Shown here: piece by piece, positions 7,425 to 14,725 of the stretch
How positions within the stretch are numbered: the stretch's first letter is position 1
How the letters are laid out: each line of letters opens with the position of its first letter
Source of the DNA: Sphingobium fontiphilum
GTDB taxonomy: Bacteria; Pseudomonadota; Alphaproteobacteria; Sphingomonadales; Sphingomonadaceae
Length of the DNA stretch: 64,000 nt
Reading direction: 5' to 3'
Assembly: GCF_014196635.1 (NCBI RefSeq)
Contig: NZ_JACIEB010000003.1
Location: 248,001-312,000 of the forward strand
Notes under the pieces: generated by a model
The model's input: only the letters and a program-made list of their open reading frames with translations
Database searches by the model: none
Told to the model about the DNA's origin: nothing
Made by a program: the position numbers and the translations under genes

Positions 7425-8418
7425 CTCCAACCGTCAGGTGCTGTTGACGTCGCGTCCGGCGGGAATCGCGCAGGCGGAAAATTTCGCGATCAGACAGGCG
7501 CCGATCCAACAGCCCGCACCGGGTCAGATCCTGGTCCGCAATCATTATCTCTCTATCGAACCCGCCATGCGCGGCTGGATCGCCGATGCCGGCAATTATG
7601 CCGCGCCCGTGCCCATTGGTTCGGTGATGCGCAGCCTTGCCTCCGGCGAGGTGGTCGCCTCTGCGCATCCCGACTATGCGGTCGGCGAGCATGTGACCGG
7701 CTGGTTCGGCTGGCAGGATTATGCCTGTGTCGACGCCGATCAGGTCGTGCAACGCACCACCGCGGACGAGATGCGGGCGTCGCTCGGCATTTTGGGCATC
7801 AACGGCATGACGGCCTATCTGGCCCTCACACTGGTCGGCCAGCCCCGTGCAGGCGAGACCGTCCTGGTATCCACGGCGGCTGGCGCGGTCGGTTCGGCCG
7901 TTGGCCAGATCGCCCATATCCTTGGCTGCCGCACGATCGGGATAGCCGGCGGCCCGGCCAAGGTGCGGCGTTGCGTGGAGGAATATGGCTATGACCGCGC
8001 GCTGGATTATCGCGCCGGAAATCTGGCGGCCGCGATCAAAGGCCATGCGCCCGAGGGGATCGACATTTATTTCGACAATGTCGCTGGCGCGATAAGCGAT
8101 TCGGTTCTGCCGCATCTGGCCCCGCGCGGGCGCGTGATCGTGTGCGGGACGGCGTCGATCGACCGCTGGGATCCCTGGCCGATGGGACCGCGCGTCGAAC
8201 GCCATCTGCTCGTCAAACGCGCCCGCATGGAGGGTTTCGTCATCTTCGACCATGCCGATCGCTATGCCGAAGCGACAGCGCAATTGCGGACATGGATCGC
8301 GCAGGGCCGTCTGACATGGCGCGAGGACATATTGGACGGGATCGAATCCTGCCCCGACGCGCTGGCCGGTCTTTATCGCGGCGAAAATGACGGCAAGCGG
8401 CTCATCCGTCTCGTCTGA
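7417..8418 (+). CDS. MDR-family NADP-dependent oxidoreductase (CurA/LTB4DH-like)
   Basis: This 333-residue zinc-free medium-chain reductase starts at ATG 7417 inside the SnoaL-like gene. The domain order is canonical: an N-terminal GroES-like part with YLSIEPAMRGWI, a nucleotide-binding Rossmann loop STAAGAVGSAVGQIA near residue 150, and IDIYFDNVAGAISD and RARMEGFVIFDH further on. These features mark the CurA/leukotriene-B4 dehydrogenase group, which reduces activated double bonds of alpha,beta-unsaturated ketones using NADPH. With the SDR that follows 21 bases later it could reduce and oxidise the same cyclic ketone intermediate. No zinc-binding Cys cluster is visible. Confidence 0.85.
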   Translation: MADSNRQVLLTSRPAGIAQAENFAIRQAPIQQPAPGQILVRNHYLSIEPAMRGWIADAGNYAAPVPIGSVMRSLASGEVVASAHPDYAVGEHVTGWFGWQDYACVDADQVVQRTTADEMRASLGILGINGMTAYLALTLVGQPRAGETVLVSTAAGAVGSAVGQIAHILGCRTIGIAGGPAKVRRCVEEYGYDRALDYRAGNLAAAIKGHAPEGIDIYFDNVAGAISDSVLPHLAPRGRVIVCGTASIDRWDPWPMGPRVERHLLVKRARMEGFVIFDHADRYAEATAQLRTWIAQGRLTWREDILDGIESCPDALAGLYRGENDGKRLIRLV

Positions 8419-8439
8419 TCTGGGAAGAGGATAACAGTC

Positions 8440-9165
8440 ATGGAGAATCTGGAAGGACGGATCGCCATCGTTACCGGCGCGTCGTCGGGCATCGGCGCGG
8501 CCAGCGCCGGCGCCCTTGCCGAAGCGGGCGCGACCCTGGTGCTCGTCGCTCGCCGCGCCGACCGCCTCACGGCGCTGGCCGATGAACTGGGCCGCGACAG
8601 CACCGTCTTCGCGGCCGATATGGCGGACCCGGACGCGCCGCAAAGGCTGCATGATTTCGTCCTGGGTCGCTTCGGCCGCGCCGACATATTGGTCAACAAC
8701 GCCGGTATGCTGCATGCCGCGCCGATCGATGCGTTCGACCTTGATCAGTTGCGCCCGATGATTGCGATCAACTATGAGGCGGTGGTGCGCGCCAGCACCC
8801 TTTTTGCGCGGACGATGAAGGCGGCTGGAAGAGGGCAGATCATCAACATATCCAGCATCGGCGCGAACATCACCGCCCCTGGCGTGGGCGTCTATGGCGG
8901 GCTCAAGCGCGCGCTGGAAGCCTTCTCCGATTGCCTGCGGGTCGAACTCGCCGGATCCGGCGTCAAGGTGGGCATCGTCGCGCCGGGCACGACCAGCACC
9001 GAGATTTTCGAGGATATGAAGGCCAGGGGACAGCCGTCGTGGGACAGCTTCATCCCGCCGATGCAACCGCAGGATGTCGCCGAAGCCGTCGCCATCATCG
9101 CGCGGCAGTCCGCCCGCACCAATATCGCGCGTATCCAGGTCTATGCCGACGCCGACAGCCATTGA
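8440..9165 (+). CDS. SDR-family oxidoreductase
   Basis: This 241-residue classical short-chain dehydrogenase has every key element intact. TGASSGIGAASAGAL at residues 12-26 binds the cofactor, ILVNNAGML follows near residue 85, the serine is in IINISSIGAN, and the catalytic Tyr/Lys pair is Y-G-G-L-K. LVARRADR after strand 2 suggests NADP preference. It acts on a hydroxyl/keto group of an unknown cluster metabolite. A GGAAGAGG sequence lies upstream of ATG 8440. It is probably the last gene of the plus-strand run beginning at 6981 and faces an oppositely oriented flavoprotein gene. Confidence 0.88.
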   Translation: MENLEGRIAIVTGASSGIGAASAGALAEAGATLVLVARRADRLTALADELGRDSTVFAADMADPDAPQRLHDFVLGRFGRADILVNNAGMLHAAPIDAFDLDQLRPMIAINYEAVVRASTLFARTMKAAGRGQIINISSIGANITAPGVGVYGGLKRALEAFSDCLRVELAGSGVKVGIVAPGTTSTEIFEDMKARGQPSWDSFIPPMQPQDVAEAVAIIARQSARTNIARIQVYADADSH

Positions 9166-9196
9166 CGCCCCTGCTCGCGCCGGCGCCGTCGCGCGA

Positions 9197-10345
9197 TCAG
9201 TCGAGCGTGGCGTAGGCCTCCAGCCGGAACGGATTGACCGCGCCGCCATCGCGCATCTTCCTGACCCATTGCGCGTCCATCAGCAGGGCGCGGCCGACGG
9301 CGATCAGGTCGAATTCACCCCGCGCCATCCTGTCGGCCACCAGCGCCAGATTGTCGGTCATCACGGTTGGCTGCGCAAAGGAGGATTGCAGATCCTTGCT
9401 GAGGCCCACCCCGCCGACCGCGATGGTCGGTTTCCCGGTCAGCTTCCTGGCCCAACCCGCCAGCCCCATGTCGGAACCATCGAAGGCCGGCGCCGTGAAA
9501 ATGCGGGTGCTGGCGTCGAAAATGTCCACCCCCGCATCGACGAGCGGGGCCAGCATCGCTTCCAGTTCGGCCGGGGTTTCCGCGTTGCGCGCGTCATAAT
9601 CCTGCAGCTTCCACTGGGAAAAGCGGAAGATGACCGGAAAGTCGGGAGCGGTCGCCGCCCGGATTGCGCGCACCAGTTCGACCGCGAAGCGCGCGCGCTC
9701 GGCGATCCCGCCGCCCCAGCGGTCGTCCCGCACATTGGTATAGCGCCACAGGAAACTGTCGATCAGATAGCCATGCGCGCCATGCAGGGCCACGCCGTCG
9801 AACCCCACAGCCTTCGCATTGGCCGCGCTGCGGGCGAAGGCGGCGATCAGGTCGCCGATCTCGCTGTCGGTCAGCGGCGCGGTGGGCGCGCGCACCTGTT
9901 CCAGATAGTCGGGAGAGACCATCGCCTTGTCGGTCGGGCCCCAAATGCCCGAGGGGCGCGCCGAGGGCGCATCGGGATGATAGCCCGTGCCCGGCACGCG
10001 TATGACGCCCTGATGCCACAATTGGGGGATGATGAGGCCGCCCGCCGCATGCACGCCATCCACGATGGAGCGCCAGCGCGCCAGGGCTTCGTCGCCATGC
10101 AGGACGGGCGAAGCGCCGCCCCCCATGGTTTCACGCCCCACGGCGGCGGGATGGTCCACGCCCACGCCTTCGGTGATGATCAGTCCCACCTCGGCTTCGG
10201 CCCGTCGTCGATAATAGCCCGCCACGCCGTCCGAGGGGAGGCCGCCCGGCGAGAAATTGCGGGTCATCGGCGCCATCACGAACCGGTTGGGCAGATGCAG
10301 AGCGCCTGCCGCAAACGGCGTATACAATATCTCGACCTGCCCCAT
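9197..10345 (-). CDS. NADH:flavin oxidoreductase, Old Yellow Enzyme family
   Basis: This 382-residue TIM-barrel flavoprotein starts at ATG 10345 with GGAGAGGAC just upstream; an extended frame to 10441 has no support. LPNRFVMAPMTRNFSPGG at residues 15-32 is the FMN-binding N-terminal strand. The substrate-binding residues appear in LHGAHGYLIDSFLW near residue 185, and the phosphate-binding end is TIAVGGVGLS and LIAVGRALL. OYE proteins reduce electron-poor C=C bonds of enones. No iron-sulfur C-terminal extension is present, so it is not of the dienoyl-CoA reductase type. It shares the minus strand with the ferredoxin 108 bases upstream and may be co-transcribed with it. Confidence 0.9.
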   Translation of the reverse strand: MGQVEILYTPFAAGALHLPNRFVMAPMTRNFSPGGLPSDGVAGYYRRRAEAEVGLIITEGVGVDHPAAVGRETMGGGASPVLHGDEALARWRSIVDGVHAAGGLIIPQLWHQGVIRVPGTGYHPDAPSARPSGIWGPTDKAMVSPDYLEQVRAPTAPLTDSEIGDLIAAFARSAANAKAVGFDGVALHGAHGYLIDSFLWRYTNVRDDRWGGGIAERARFAVELVRAIRAATAPDFPVIFRFSQWKLQDYDARNAETPAELEAMLAPLVDAGVDIFDASTRIFTAPAFDGSDMGLAGWARKLTGKPTIAVGGVGLSKDLQSSFAQPTVMTDNLALVADRMARGEFDLIAVGRALLMDAQWVRKMRDGGAVNPFRLEAYATLD

Positions 10346-10453
10346 CAAAGCGGTCCTCTCCAATGCATGTCGCAGGACCGTGCAGCAGGGGATGGGCCCC
10401 AAGAACCTATCGTGTGACAGGACATCCACGCCCCGGCGCATAAGGGAAACGGC

Positions 10454-10660
10454 TCAGTCGGGCTCGATGGCAAGGGCGAATTGCGGGCAGGCGTCGGCGC
10501 CTTCCCGGGCCTGCTCCTCCAGTCCTTCAGGAACGATTTCATCGTCCACATAGACGATGCCGTTGGCGTCAAGCTTGTATACTTCGGGGCAAATTTCTGC
10601 GCAAACGCCATAGCCGCAGCACGCCGCCTTATCGACAACCACTTTCAGTTTCTGGCTCAT
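10454..10660 (-). CDS. Small ferredoxin (3Fe-4S/4Fe-4S type)
   Basis: This 68-residue protein starts at ATG 10660 with AAAGGAGAGG before it. The cysteines lie in KAACCGYGVCAEICPEVYKL (residues 9-28) and in a final ADACPQFAL, the layout of single-cluster ferredoxins that feed P450s and ring hydroxylases. The YGV spacing, with no Cys at the fourth-iron position, fits a 3Fe-4S cluster, although the doubled Cys leaves 4Fe-4S possible. The divergent neighbour is a Rieske oxygenase, so it was plausibly its electron donor. That oxygenase is now broken, so the ferredoxin may be orphaned or serve another oxygenase elsewhere. Confidence 0.88.
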   Translation of the reverse strand: MSQKLKVVVDKAACCGYGVCAEICPEVYKLDANGIVYVDDEIVPEGLEEQAREGADACPQFALAIEPD

Positions 10661-10697
10661 CCATCCTCTCCTTTCGAATGGCGCGCGCATTACAGTT

Positions 10698-10714
10698 TGA
10701 ACAGATTAAGTTCA
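10698..10714. promoter_or_regulatory. Inverted repeat TGAAC-N7-GTTCA in divergent promoter region
   Basis: TGAAC AGATTAA GTTCA is a perfect 5+5 inverted repeat in an AT-rich stretch between the divergent ferredoxin and Rieske genes, so it is placed where an operator for both would be. No regulator gene is adjacent in the window. The function is inferred from symmetry and position only. Confidence 0.4.
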
Positions 10715-10759
10715 GTATGTATAAATCGATTCAACCGGGGAAATCTCCCGGAGAGCAAG

Positions 10760-11098
10760 ATGCTGCACAAGGCCGGGCTGCCGCTGAACGACGGAATGAC
10801 GCCTGACGATCTCATCAACCGCGACATGAACGAGGCAGCGCTGCGGGTGATGAATGACAAGAAATTATATGACCGGGAGATGGAGCAGGTGTTCGCCCGC
10901 ACCTGGCTGCTCCTTTATCACGAGTCGTAAATTCCCAAGGCCGGCGACTATGTCATGCGCAACATGGCCGAAGACAATGTGATTGTCTCGCGCGACCGCA
11001 GCGGCAAAATCCACGTCATGCTGAACGTCTGCCCCCATCGCGGCATGAAGGTGTGCGCGGTCGAATCGGGCAACGCCGATGCGCATCGCTGCATCTAC
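10760..11098 (+). pseudogene. Rieske ring-hydroxylating oxygenase alpha subunit, N-terminal remnant with nonsense codon
   Basis: A good GGAGAGCAAG site precedes ATG 10760. The frame encodes the N-terminus of a Rieske non-haem iron oxygenase (MEQVFARTWLLLYHES) and then hits TAA at 10928-10930, where relatives usually carry Gln or a similar residue. Past the stop the same frame continues convincingly (IPKAGDYVMRNM, then LNVCPHRGMKVC) to about 11095. The first half of the Rieske cluster motif, C-P-H, is present. The second half should read C-x2-H but reads C-I-Y-R because a deletion joint falls exactly there. The iron-sulfur site is therefore destroyed, and about the middle half of the protein is gone. 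The gene cannot make a functional oxygenase. Confidence 0.85.
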
Positions 11099-11385
11099 CG
11101 CAGACCTTCAAGATGTTTGCCGACGCCAGCTTCGAACGAACGTCGACCGAAGAGCGGTTCCATCTGCCGCCGGCGCCGCGCATCATCAAGGAGTTGATCC
11201 CTCAGCTTCTCAAGAAGCTGTCGGAGGGCCAGGCCAAGCAATTGGCCAACATCCTGATCGCCTTCATCTTCGCCCCCCGCACGGCTGGCGGCGCCTCGGG
11301 CGCCCTCGCGCTGCGCACCTATGTGCCCAAGGGACCGGACAAGGTGGAGTTCGTGAATTTCATCTTTGCCGAAAACGCCGTCGCT
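11099..11385 (+). pseudogene. Rieske oxygenase alpha subunit, C-terminal remnant fused in frame to the following flavoprotein
   Basis: This segment is in a different frame (+1) from the N-terminal remnant. It encodes the tail of a Rieske oxygenase catalytic domain: a helix IIKELIPQLLKKLSEGQAKQL like the R-L-S-x-x-Q-A motif of these enzymes, then LALRTYVPKGPDKVEFVNF, the conserved strand pair (R-x-W/Y-x-P-x-G-P-D) near the C-terminus. The mononuclear iron ligands (2-His-1-carboxylate), which lie upstream in intact homologues, are absent. No stop separates it from the acyl-CoA dehydrogenase-like sequence, so a second deletion joint lies near 11380. Translation could initiate at ATG 11053 or 11113, giving a chimera. 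Confidence 0.75.
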
Positions 11386-11391
11386 GGTGCG

Positions 11392-12465
11392 ATGGTTGAG
11401 AAGGCGCACAGCTTCCGCGCTTTCCTGCAGGGCGAAGCGCCCGAGGGCGAAAAGCGGCGCAGCCTCACGCCCGCCGTCGACAAAATGCCGAAGGAAGAGG
11501 GCTTTCTGCGCATGCTTCTGCCGCAACGGCTGGGCGGCATGGGCCTTTCCCACACGGATTTCTGCCGGGTGCGGATGGCGATCGCCAAAGGCGATCCGGC
11601 AATCAGCTGGGTGATCCAGATCATCAGCGGCACGAGCTGGATCACCAGCATGGCGCCCGGCGGCGTGCAGGACGCCGTGTTGGGCGACGGTCCCCGGCCG
11701 GTCTGCGGCGCCTACAACCCGCCCCGCAAGGCCCGCAAGGCTGACGGCGGCTGGATCATTAGCGGCACATGGCCCGATATGTCCGGGTCGCGGCAGCCGA
11801 ACTGGGCGCAGCAGAGCGTGGTGCTGGAGGGGTATGACGGCCCCGTGGTTCCCGGCATCAGCATGTGCTATCTGCCCATGGACAACATGACCATCCAGGA
11901 TACCTGGTTCGTTTCCGGCATGCAGGGCACCGGTTCCGATACGGCTATTGCCAAGGATGTGTATATTCCTGAGTCCCAGCCGGTTGTCCGCACCACCGGT
12001 ATCGCCCAACTGATCGGCGCGGTCGAGGCCATGCTGGAGATCGTGACCGCGGAATCGCCCAAAAAGCCGGTGCTGACGACGATCATTGGCCCCCGCACCA
12101 AGTCGGGCGCCGAAATGCGCGATCTGGGCGAAGCGGCCGCGATGATCGACACCGCCAAGCTGATCCTGTTCGACCTGACCGAGAAGGCGGACCGTGTCGG
12201 CCTGGGCGAGGCGTTCACCCTTGCGGAAAAGGCCAAGCAGCGGGCGGGCGGCCCGCAGATGATCGCATTGGTCCACACCGCCAGCGAACCGCCGATGTTC
12301 CAGGCCGGCTCCTCCGGCTTTGCTTTGGACAAGCCGATCAACCGCTACTGGCGTGACATTTCGATGGCGCTGCGGCATATCGAGAATATCCAGACCATCG
12401 GCTATGAAATCTATGGCCGCAATTTTGCGGGAGCCGATCCCATTTCGCCTCCGGGCGGATATTGA
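11392..12465 (+). CDS. Acyl-CoA dehydrogenase-fold flavoprotein (HsaA/group D monooxygenase-like), 5' end affected by fusion
   Basis: From about residue M at 11392 the frame encodes roughly 357 residues of an acyl-CoA-dehydrogenase-fold protein. EEGFLRMLLPQRLGGMGL is the N-terminal helix-turn of the family. GGWIISGTWPDMSGSRQPNW and WFVSGMQGTGSDTAIAKDVYIPE are the middle beta-domain strands as in HsaA-like flavin monooxygenases, and ALRHIENIQTIGYEIYGRNF ends the C-terminal helical bundle. No Glu catalytic base typical of beta-oxidation enzymes is obvious, which favours a hydroxylase-type role with a separate flavin reductase. There is no recognisable ribosome binding site at 11392, and the open frame extends upstream into the Rieske remnant. 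The native start may have been deleted, and expression is doubtful. Confidence 0.7.
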   Translation: MVEKAHSFRAFLQGEAPEGEKRRSLTPAVDKMPKEEGFLRMLLPQRLGGMGLSHTDFCRVRMAIAKGDPAISWVIQIISGTSWITSMAPGGVQDAVLGDGPRPVCGAYNPPRKARKADGGWIISGTWPDMSGSRQPNWAQQSVVLEGYDGPVVPGISMCYLPMDNMTIQDTWFVSGMQGTGSDTAIAKDVYIPESQPVVRTTGIAQLIGAVEAMLEIVTAESPKKPVLTTIIGPRTKSGAEMRDLGEAAAMIDTAKLILFDLTEKADRVGLGEAFTLAEKAKQRAGGPQMIALVHTASEPPMFQAGSSGFALDKPINRYWRDISMALRHIENIQTIGYEIYGRNFAGADPISPPGGY

Positions 12466-12526
12466 GATCGACACGGCATAATGGAAACAGGGCTGCCCGT
12501 TGAAAAGCGAGCGGCCCTGTCCCGCC

Positions 12527-12551
12527 TGCAGCTTGGCTGCATCTGTTTTTT
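12527..12551 (+). terminator. Rho-independent terminator after the flavoprotein gene
   Basis: TGCAGC-TTG-GCTGCA forms a perfect 6-bp hairpin with a 3-base loop followed by TCTGTTTTTT. It lies 61 bases beyond the flavoprotein stop and 12 bases before the next start, so it would separate the decayed oxygenase operon from the following reductase operon. Confidence 0.7.
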
Positions 12552-12563
12552 GAGAGGTATGGC

Positions 12564-13484
12564 ATGCGCGCTGCGCTTATCGACACGACCGGCCGCTTGG
12601 CCCTGACGGAGCATCCGGAACCCACCGCCCAGCCCGGTCACCAGGTGATAGAGGTTTCCTCGGCCGGAATCGGCCCCACCGACCTGATGCGCGCCAAGGG
12701 CTTTTTTGGGCCCATCGGCGCGCCCTATGTGCCGGGCAGCGAAGGCGTCGGTCGGCTTGATAATGGCCAGCGCGTCTATTTCGGCCACAGCAAGGCTCCT
12801 TTCGGCGCCATCGCTGAAAGGACGCTGGTTGCAGAGGAGGAAATCTGGCCAGTTCCCGACGATTTGCCCGACGATCAGTTGATCGCGCTGGCCATTTCCG
12901 GCACCGGCGCTCTTATCCCGCTGGAAGAAGCAAAGATCGCCAGGGGCGAGTCTGTCCTCATCCTCGGCGCAACCGGCCCGGTCGGTCAGATCGGCGCGCA
13001 GATTGCCCGGCTGCTTGGTGCGGGCCGCGTTGTCGCGGCGGCGCGCAACCGGGAACGGCTGGAGGCGATGCAGGCCGCCGGTCACGCCGATGCCATCGCC
13101 ATATTGGGCGAAGGGGATGACGACGCGGCGCTGAAAGCGGTTGCGGATGGCGGCTTCGACGTCGTGCTCGACATCATCTACGGCCCGCCCGCCGAGGCCG
13201 CGATGCGCGCCACCCGCCCTGGCGCCCGGATGATGAGCATCGGCGTTCAGGCCGGGCCCACGGTCGCGCTGACACTGCGCGATCTCGTTTTCCGCAGCCA
13301 TGTCGGCGTCGGCACCGGGCAGCGGCCCGCCGGCGAGCGCCGCGCCGCCTATGGCCGACTGATCGACATGGCCGTGACACAGGGCCTGACGGTCGATACC
13401 CGCCGCCATGACTTTGCCGATGCGACGCAAGCATGGGCCGCGCAGGCGGGCAGCCCGCACGGCAAGATCATCATAAGCCGCTGA
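12564..13484 (+). CDS. MDR-family zinc-free quinone/enone oxidoreductase
   Basis: This 306-residue medium-chain reductase starts at ATG 12564 with GAGAGG upstream. Its N-terminal catalytic domain contains VSSAGIGPTDLMRAKG and PYVPGSEGVGRL, where the GroES-like fold binds the substrate. The Rossmann domain has SVLILGATGPVGQIGAQIA near residue 131 (the A/G-x-G-x-x-G loop). No structural or catalytic zinc cysteines are evident, so it resembles QOR-type enzymes that use NADPH on quinones or enones. It begins directly after a terminator and 4 bases before the beta-helix gene, so it probably heads a short operon with it. Confidence 0.85.
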   Translation: MRAALIDTTGRLALTEHPEPTAQPGHQVIEVSSAGIGPTDLMRAKGFFGPIGAPYVPGSEGVGRLDNGQRVYFGHSKAPFGAIAERTLVAEEEIWPVPDDLPDDQLIALAISGTGALIPLEEAKIARGESVLILGATGPVGQIGAQIARLLGAGRVVAAARNRERLEAMQAAGHADAIAILGEGDDDAALKAVADGGFDVVLDIIYGPPAEAAMRATRPGARMMSIGVQAGPTVALTLRDLVFRSHVGVGTGQRPAGERRAAYGRLIDMAVTQGLTVDTRRHDFADATQAWAAQAGSPHGKIIISR

Positions 13485-13488
13485 ACAT

Positions 13489-14076
13489 ATGGGTAGCCCG
13501 TCCTATGTCGACCCGACAGTCCGAATGTTCGGCGACGTCCGGCTGAACGACGATTGCAGCCTTTGGCCCTATGCCGTTGTGCGCAGCGAACGGGCCTATG
13601 TGTCTGTCGGGCGGTGCGCCAGCGTTCAGGATCACGCCATGGTCCATATTGGCTGGGACGATCCGACCATCATTGGTGATTATTGCACCATCGGTCACCG
13701 CGCCGTCGTCCATGGCTGCACGATGGAGCCCGCCTGCCTCATCGGCGTAGGTGCGACCATCATGGAACGCTGCGTCATCGGTCGGGGTTCTATCGTCGCC
13801 GGGCACAGCTTCCTGCCGCCGGGCGCCGTGATCCCGCCCCACTCGCTCGTCATCGGAACGCCGGGACGCGTCGTGCGCCGGATAGACAAGCTGCGAGCGA
13901 ATGTCGTCGACGCCCTTCTGTATCGCGACAATGCCCGCGCCTATGCCAAGGGTGAGCACCGCGCCTGGGAAGGGTCTGACCTTGCCGAGTTGGGGGAGGA
14001 GGCCGACACCATCCTTGCGCGCGAGGCGGCAGGCTGGAATGCCGCTGGCATAGCCGACACCTCCAATGGCGAGTGA
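13489..14076 (+). CDS. Gamma-carbonic-anhydrase/PaaY-like left-handed beta-helix protein
   Basis: This 195-residue hexapeptide-repeat protein contains the family's metal-site pattern. AMVHIGWDDPTIIGDYCTIG, GHRAVVHGCTMEP and CLIGVGATIMERCVIG supply three candidate His ligands across adjacent turns of a trimeric left-handed beta helix. LPPGAVIPPHSLVIGTPGRVVRRI closes the helix and a C-terminal alpha region (AYAKGEHRAWEG) follows. Relatives include gamma carbonic anhydrases and PaaY/CaiE thioesterase-like proteins, the latter linked to phenylacetyl- or carnitinyl-CoA catabolism, which suits this cluster better. The stop codon overlaps a GTG start of the broken nitroreductase behind it. Confidence 0.88.
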   Translation: MGSPSYVDPTVRMFGDVRLNDDCSLWPYAVVRSERAYVSVGRCASVQDHAMVHIGWDDPTIIGDYCTIGHRAVVHGCTMEPACLIGVGATIMERCVIGRGSIVAGHSFLPPGAVIPPHSLVIGTPGRVVRRIDKLRANVVDALLYRDNARAYAKGEHRAWEGSDLAELGEEADTILAREAAGWNAAGIADTSNGE

Positions 14077-14212
14077 AGCAATCATGCCCAATACCCCTGC
14101 CGGCCCGCACGCATAGTGGCTGGAGCGATCGGTCCGTGTCGGACGAGAGGATAAGGGCTGTCTATGATCTCGCGAAATGGGGGCCGACCGCCGCGAACAG
14201 TCATCCGGGCCG
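14073..14212 (+). pseudogene. RutE-like nitroreductase remnant (N-terminus only)
   Basis: A GTG at 14073 overlaps the beta-helix gene's stop (GTGA). The short frame reads THSGWSDRSVSDERIRAVYD followed by LAKWGPTAANSHPGR, which is the N-terminal FMN-binding part of RutE/HadB-type nitroreductases (W-G-P-T-x-A-N-x-x-P-x-R). A few residues usual between the start and this motif look deleted. Homology stops at about 14212, exactly where the IS5-type relic begins. It was therefore probably cut by insertion or an IS-mediated deletion, and it cannot encode an active enzyme. Confidence 0.7.
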
Positions 14213-14650
14213 TTCCACCCGACAATCACAGGCTGACAGGACGTTCGTCAGCATCGACGAGAGCGTCGAGCCCGATGATATGGCCACTCCCGGAACGTCC
14301 GATGCCATGATCAGTAGATCCCCCTTTTACCCGTCGCACCATGTTGGCGGACGCGGATGCAGGGGAAATCGATCATGACCAGTTCGCCTTCGAAGCCGGC
14401 GGAAATTGCCGTCAGCAGCCGGTCCCCCATGCCAGCCTTTCGCCAGCGGACGAACGGATTGGAGCAGGTCGTCCATGGTCCATAGCGTTCTTCAATATCT
14501 CCGCCCAGGGCGGGCCCTACCGGAAACGCCACAAGATAGCGCTGAGCACCCGTCGGTCATCGACCCGGTGCACAACCGCCGCTTTTTGGGCTGCAAGGAC
14601 TCGATGATGAGCCATTCCTTGCCAGTTCATACCGCCGCCGCGACATGCGC
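14205..14650 (-). mobile_element. IS5-family transposase relic (IS427-like), frameshifted
   Basis: Read on the minus strand, consecutive fragments in changing frames match IS5-type transposases. A piece near 14640-14600 reads KEWLIIESLQPKK. A second reads HRVDDRRVLSAILWRFR, and a third reads ERYGPWTTCSNPFVRWRKAG then AISAGFEGELVMIDFPCIRV. A last piece near 14220 reads LVDADERPVSL before a stop. The family normally has R-Y-G-P-x-x-T-C-x-N-R-F-x-R-W and M-I-D-S-S, so the second DDE-region residues are already mutated (MIDF). Several indels and stops make it dead. No inverted-repeat ends could be identified, so the boundaries are approximate. Confidence 0.75.
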
Positions 14651-14725
14651 CCGCCGTTCTTGAAAGACGTCTGAAGCACCGCCTCAGCGAAGGCTCAACT
14701 CAATTTATGAGTTCACGCCCTCAGC

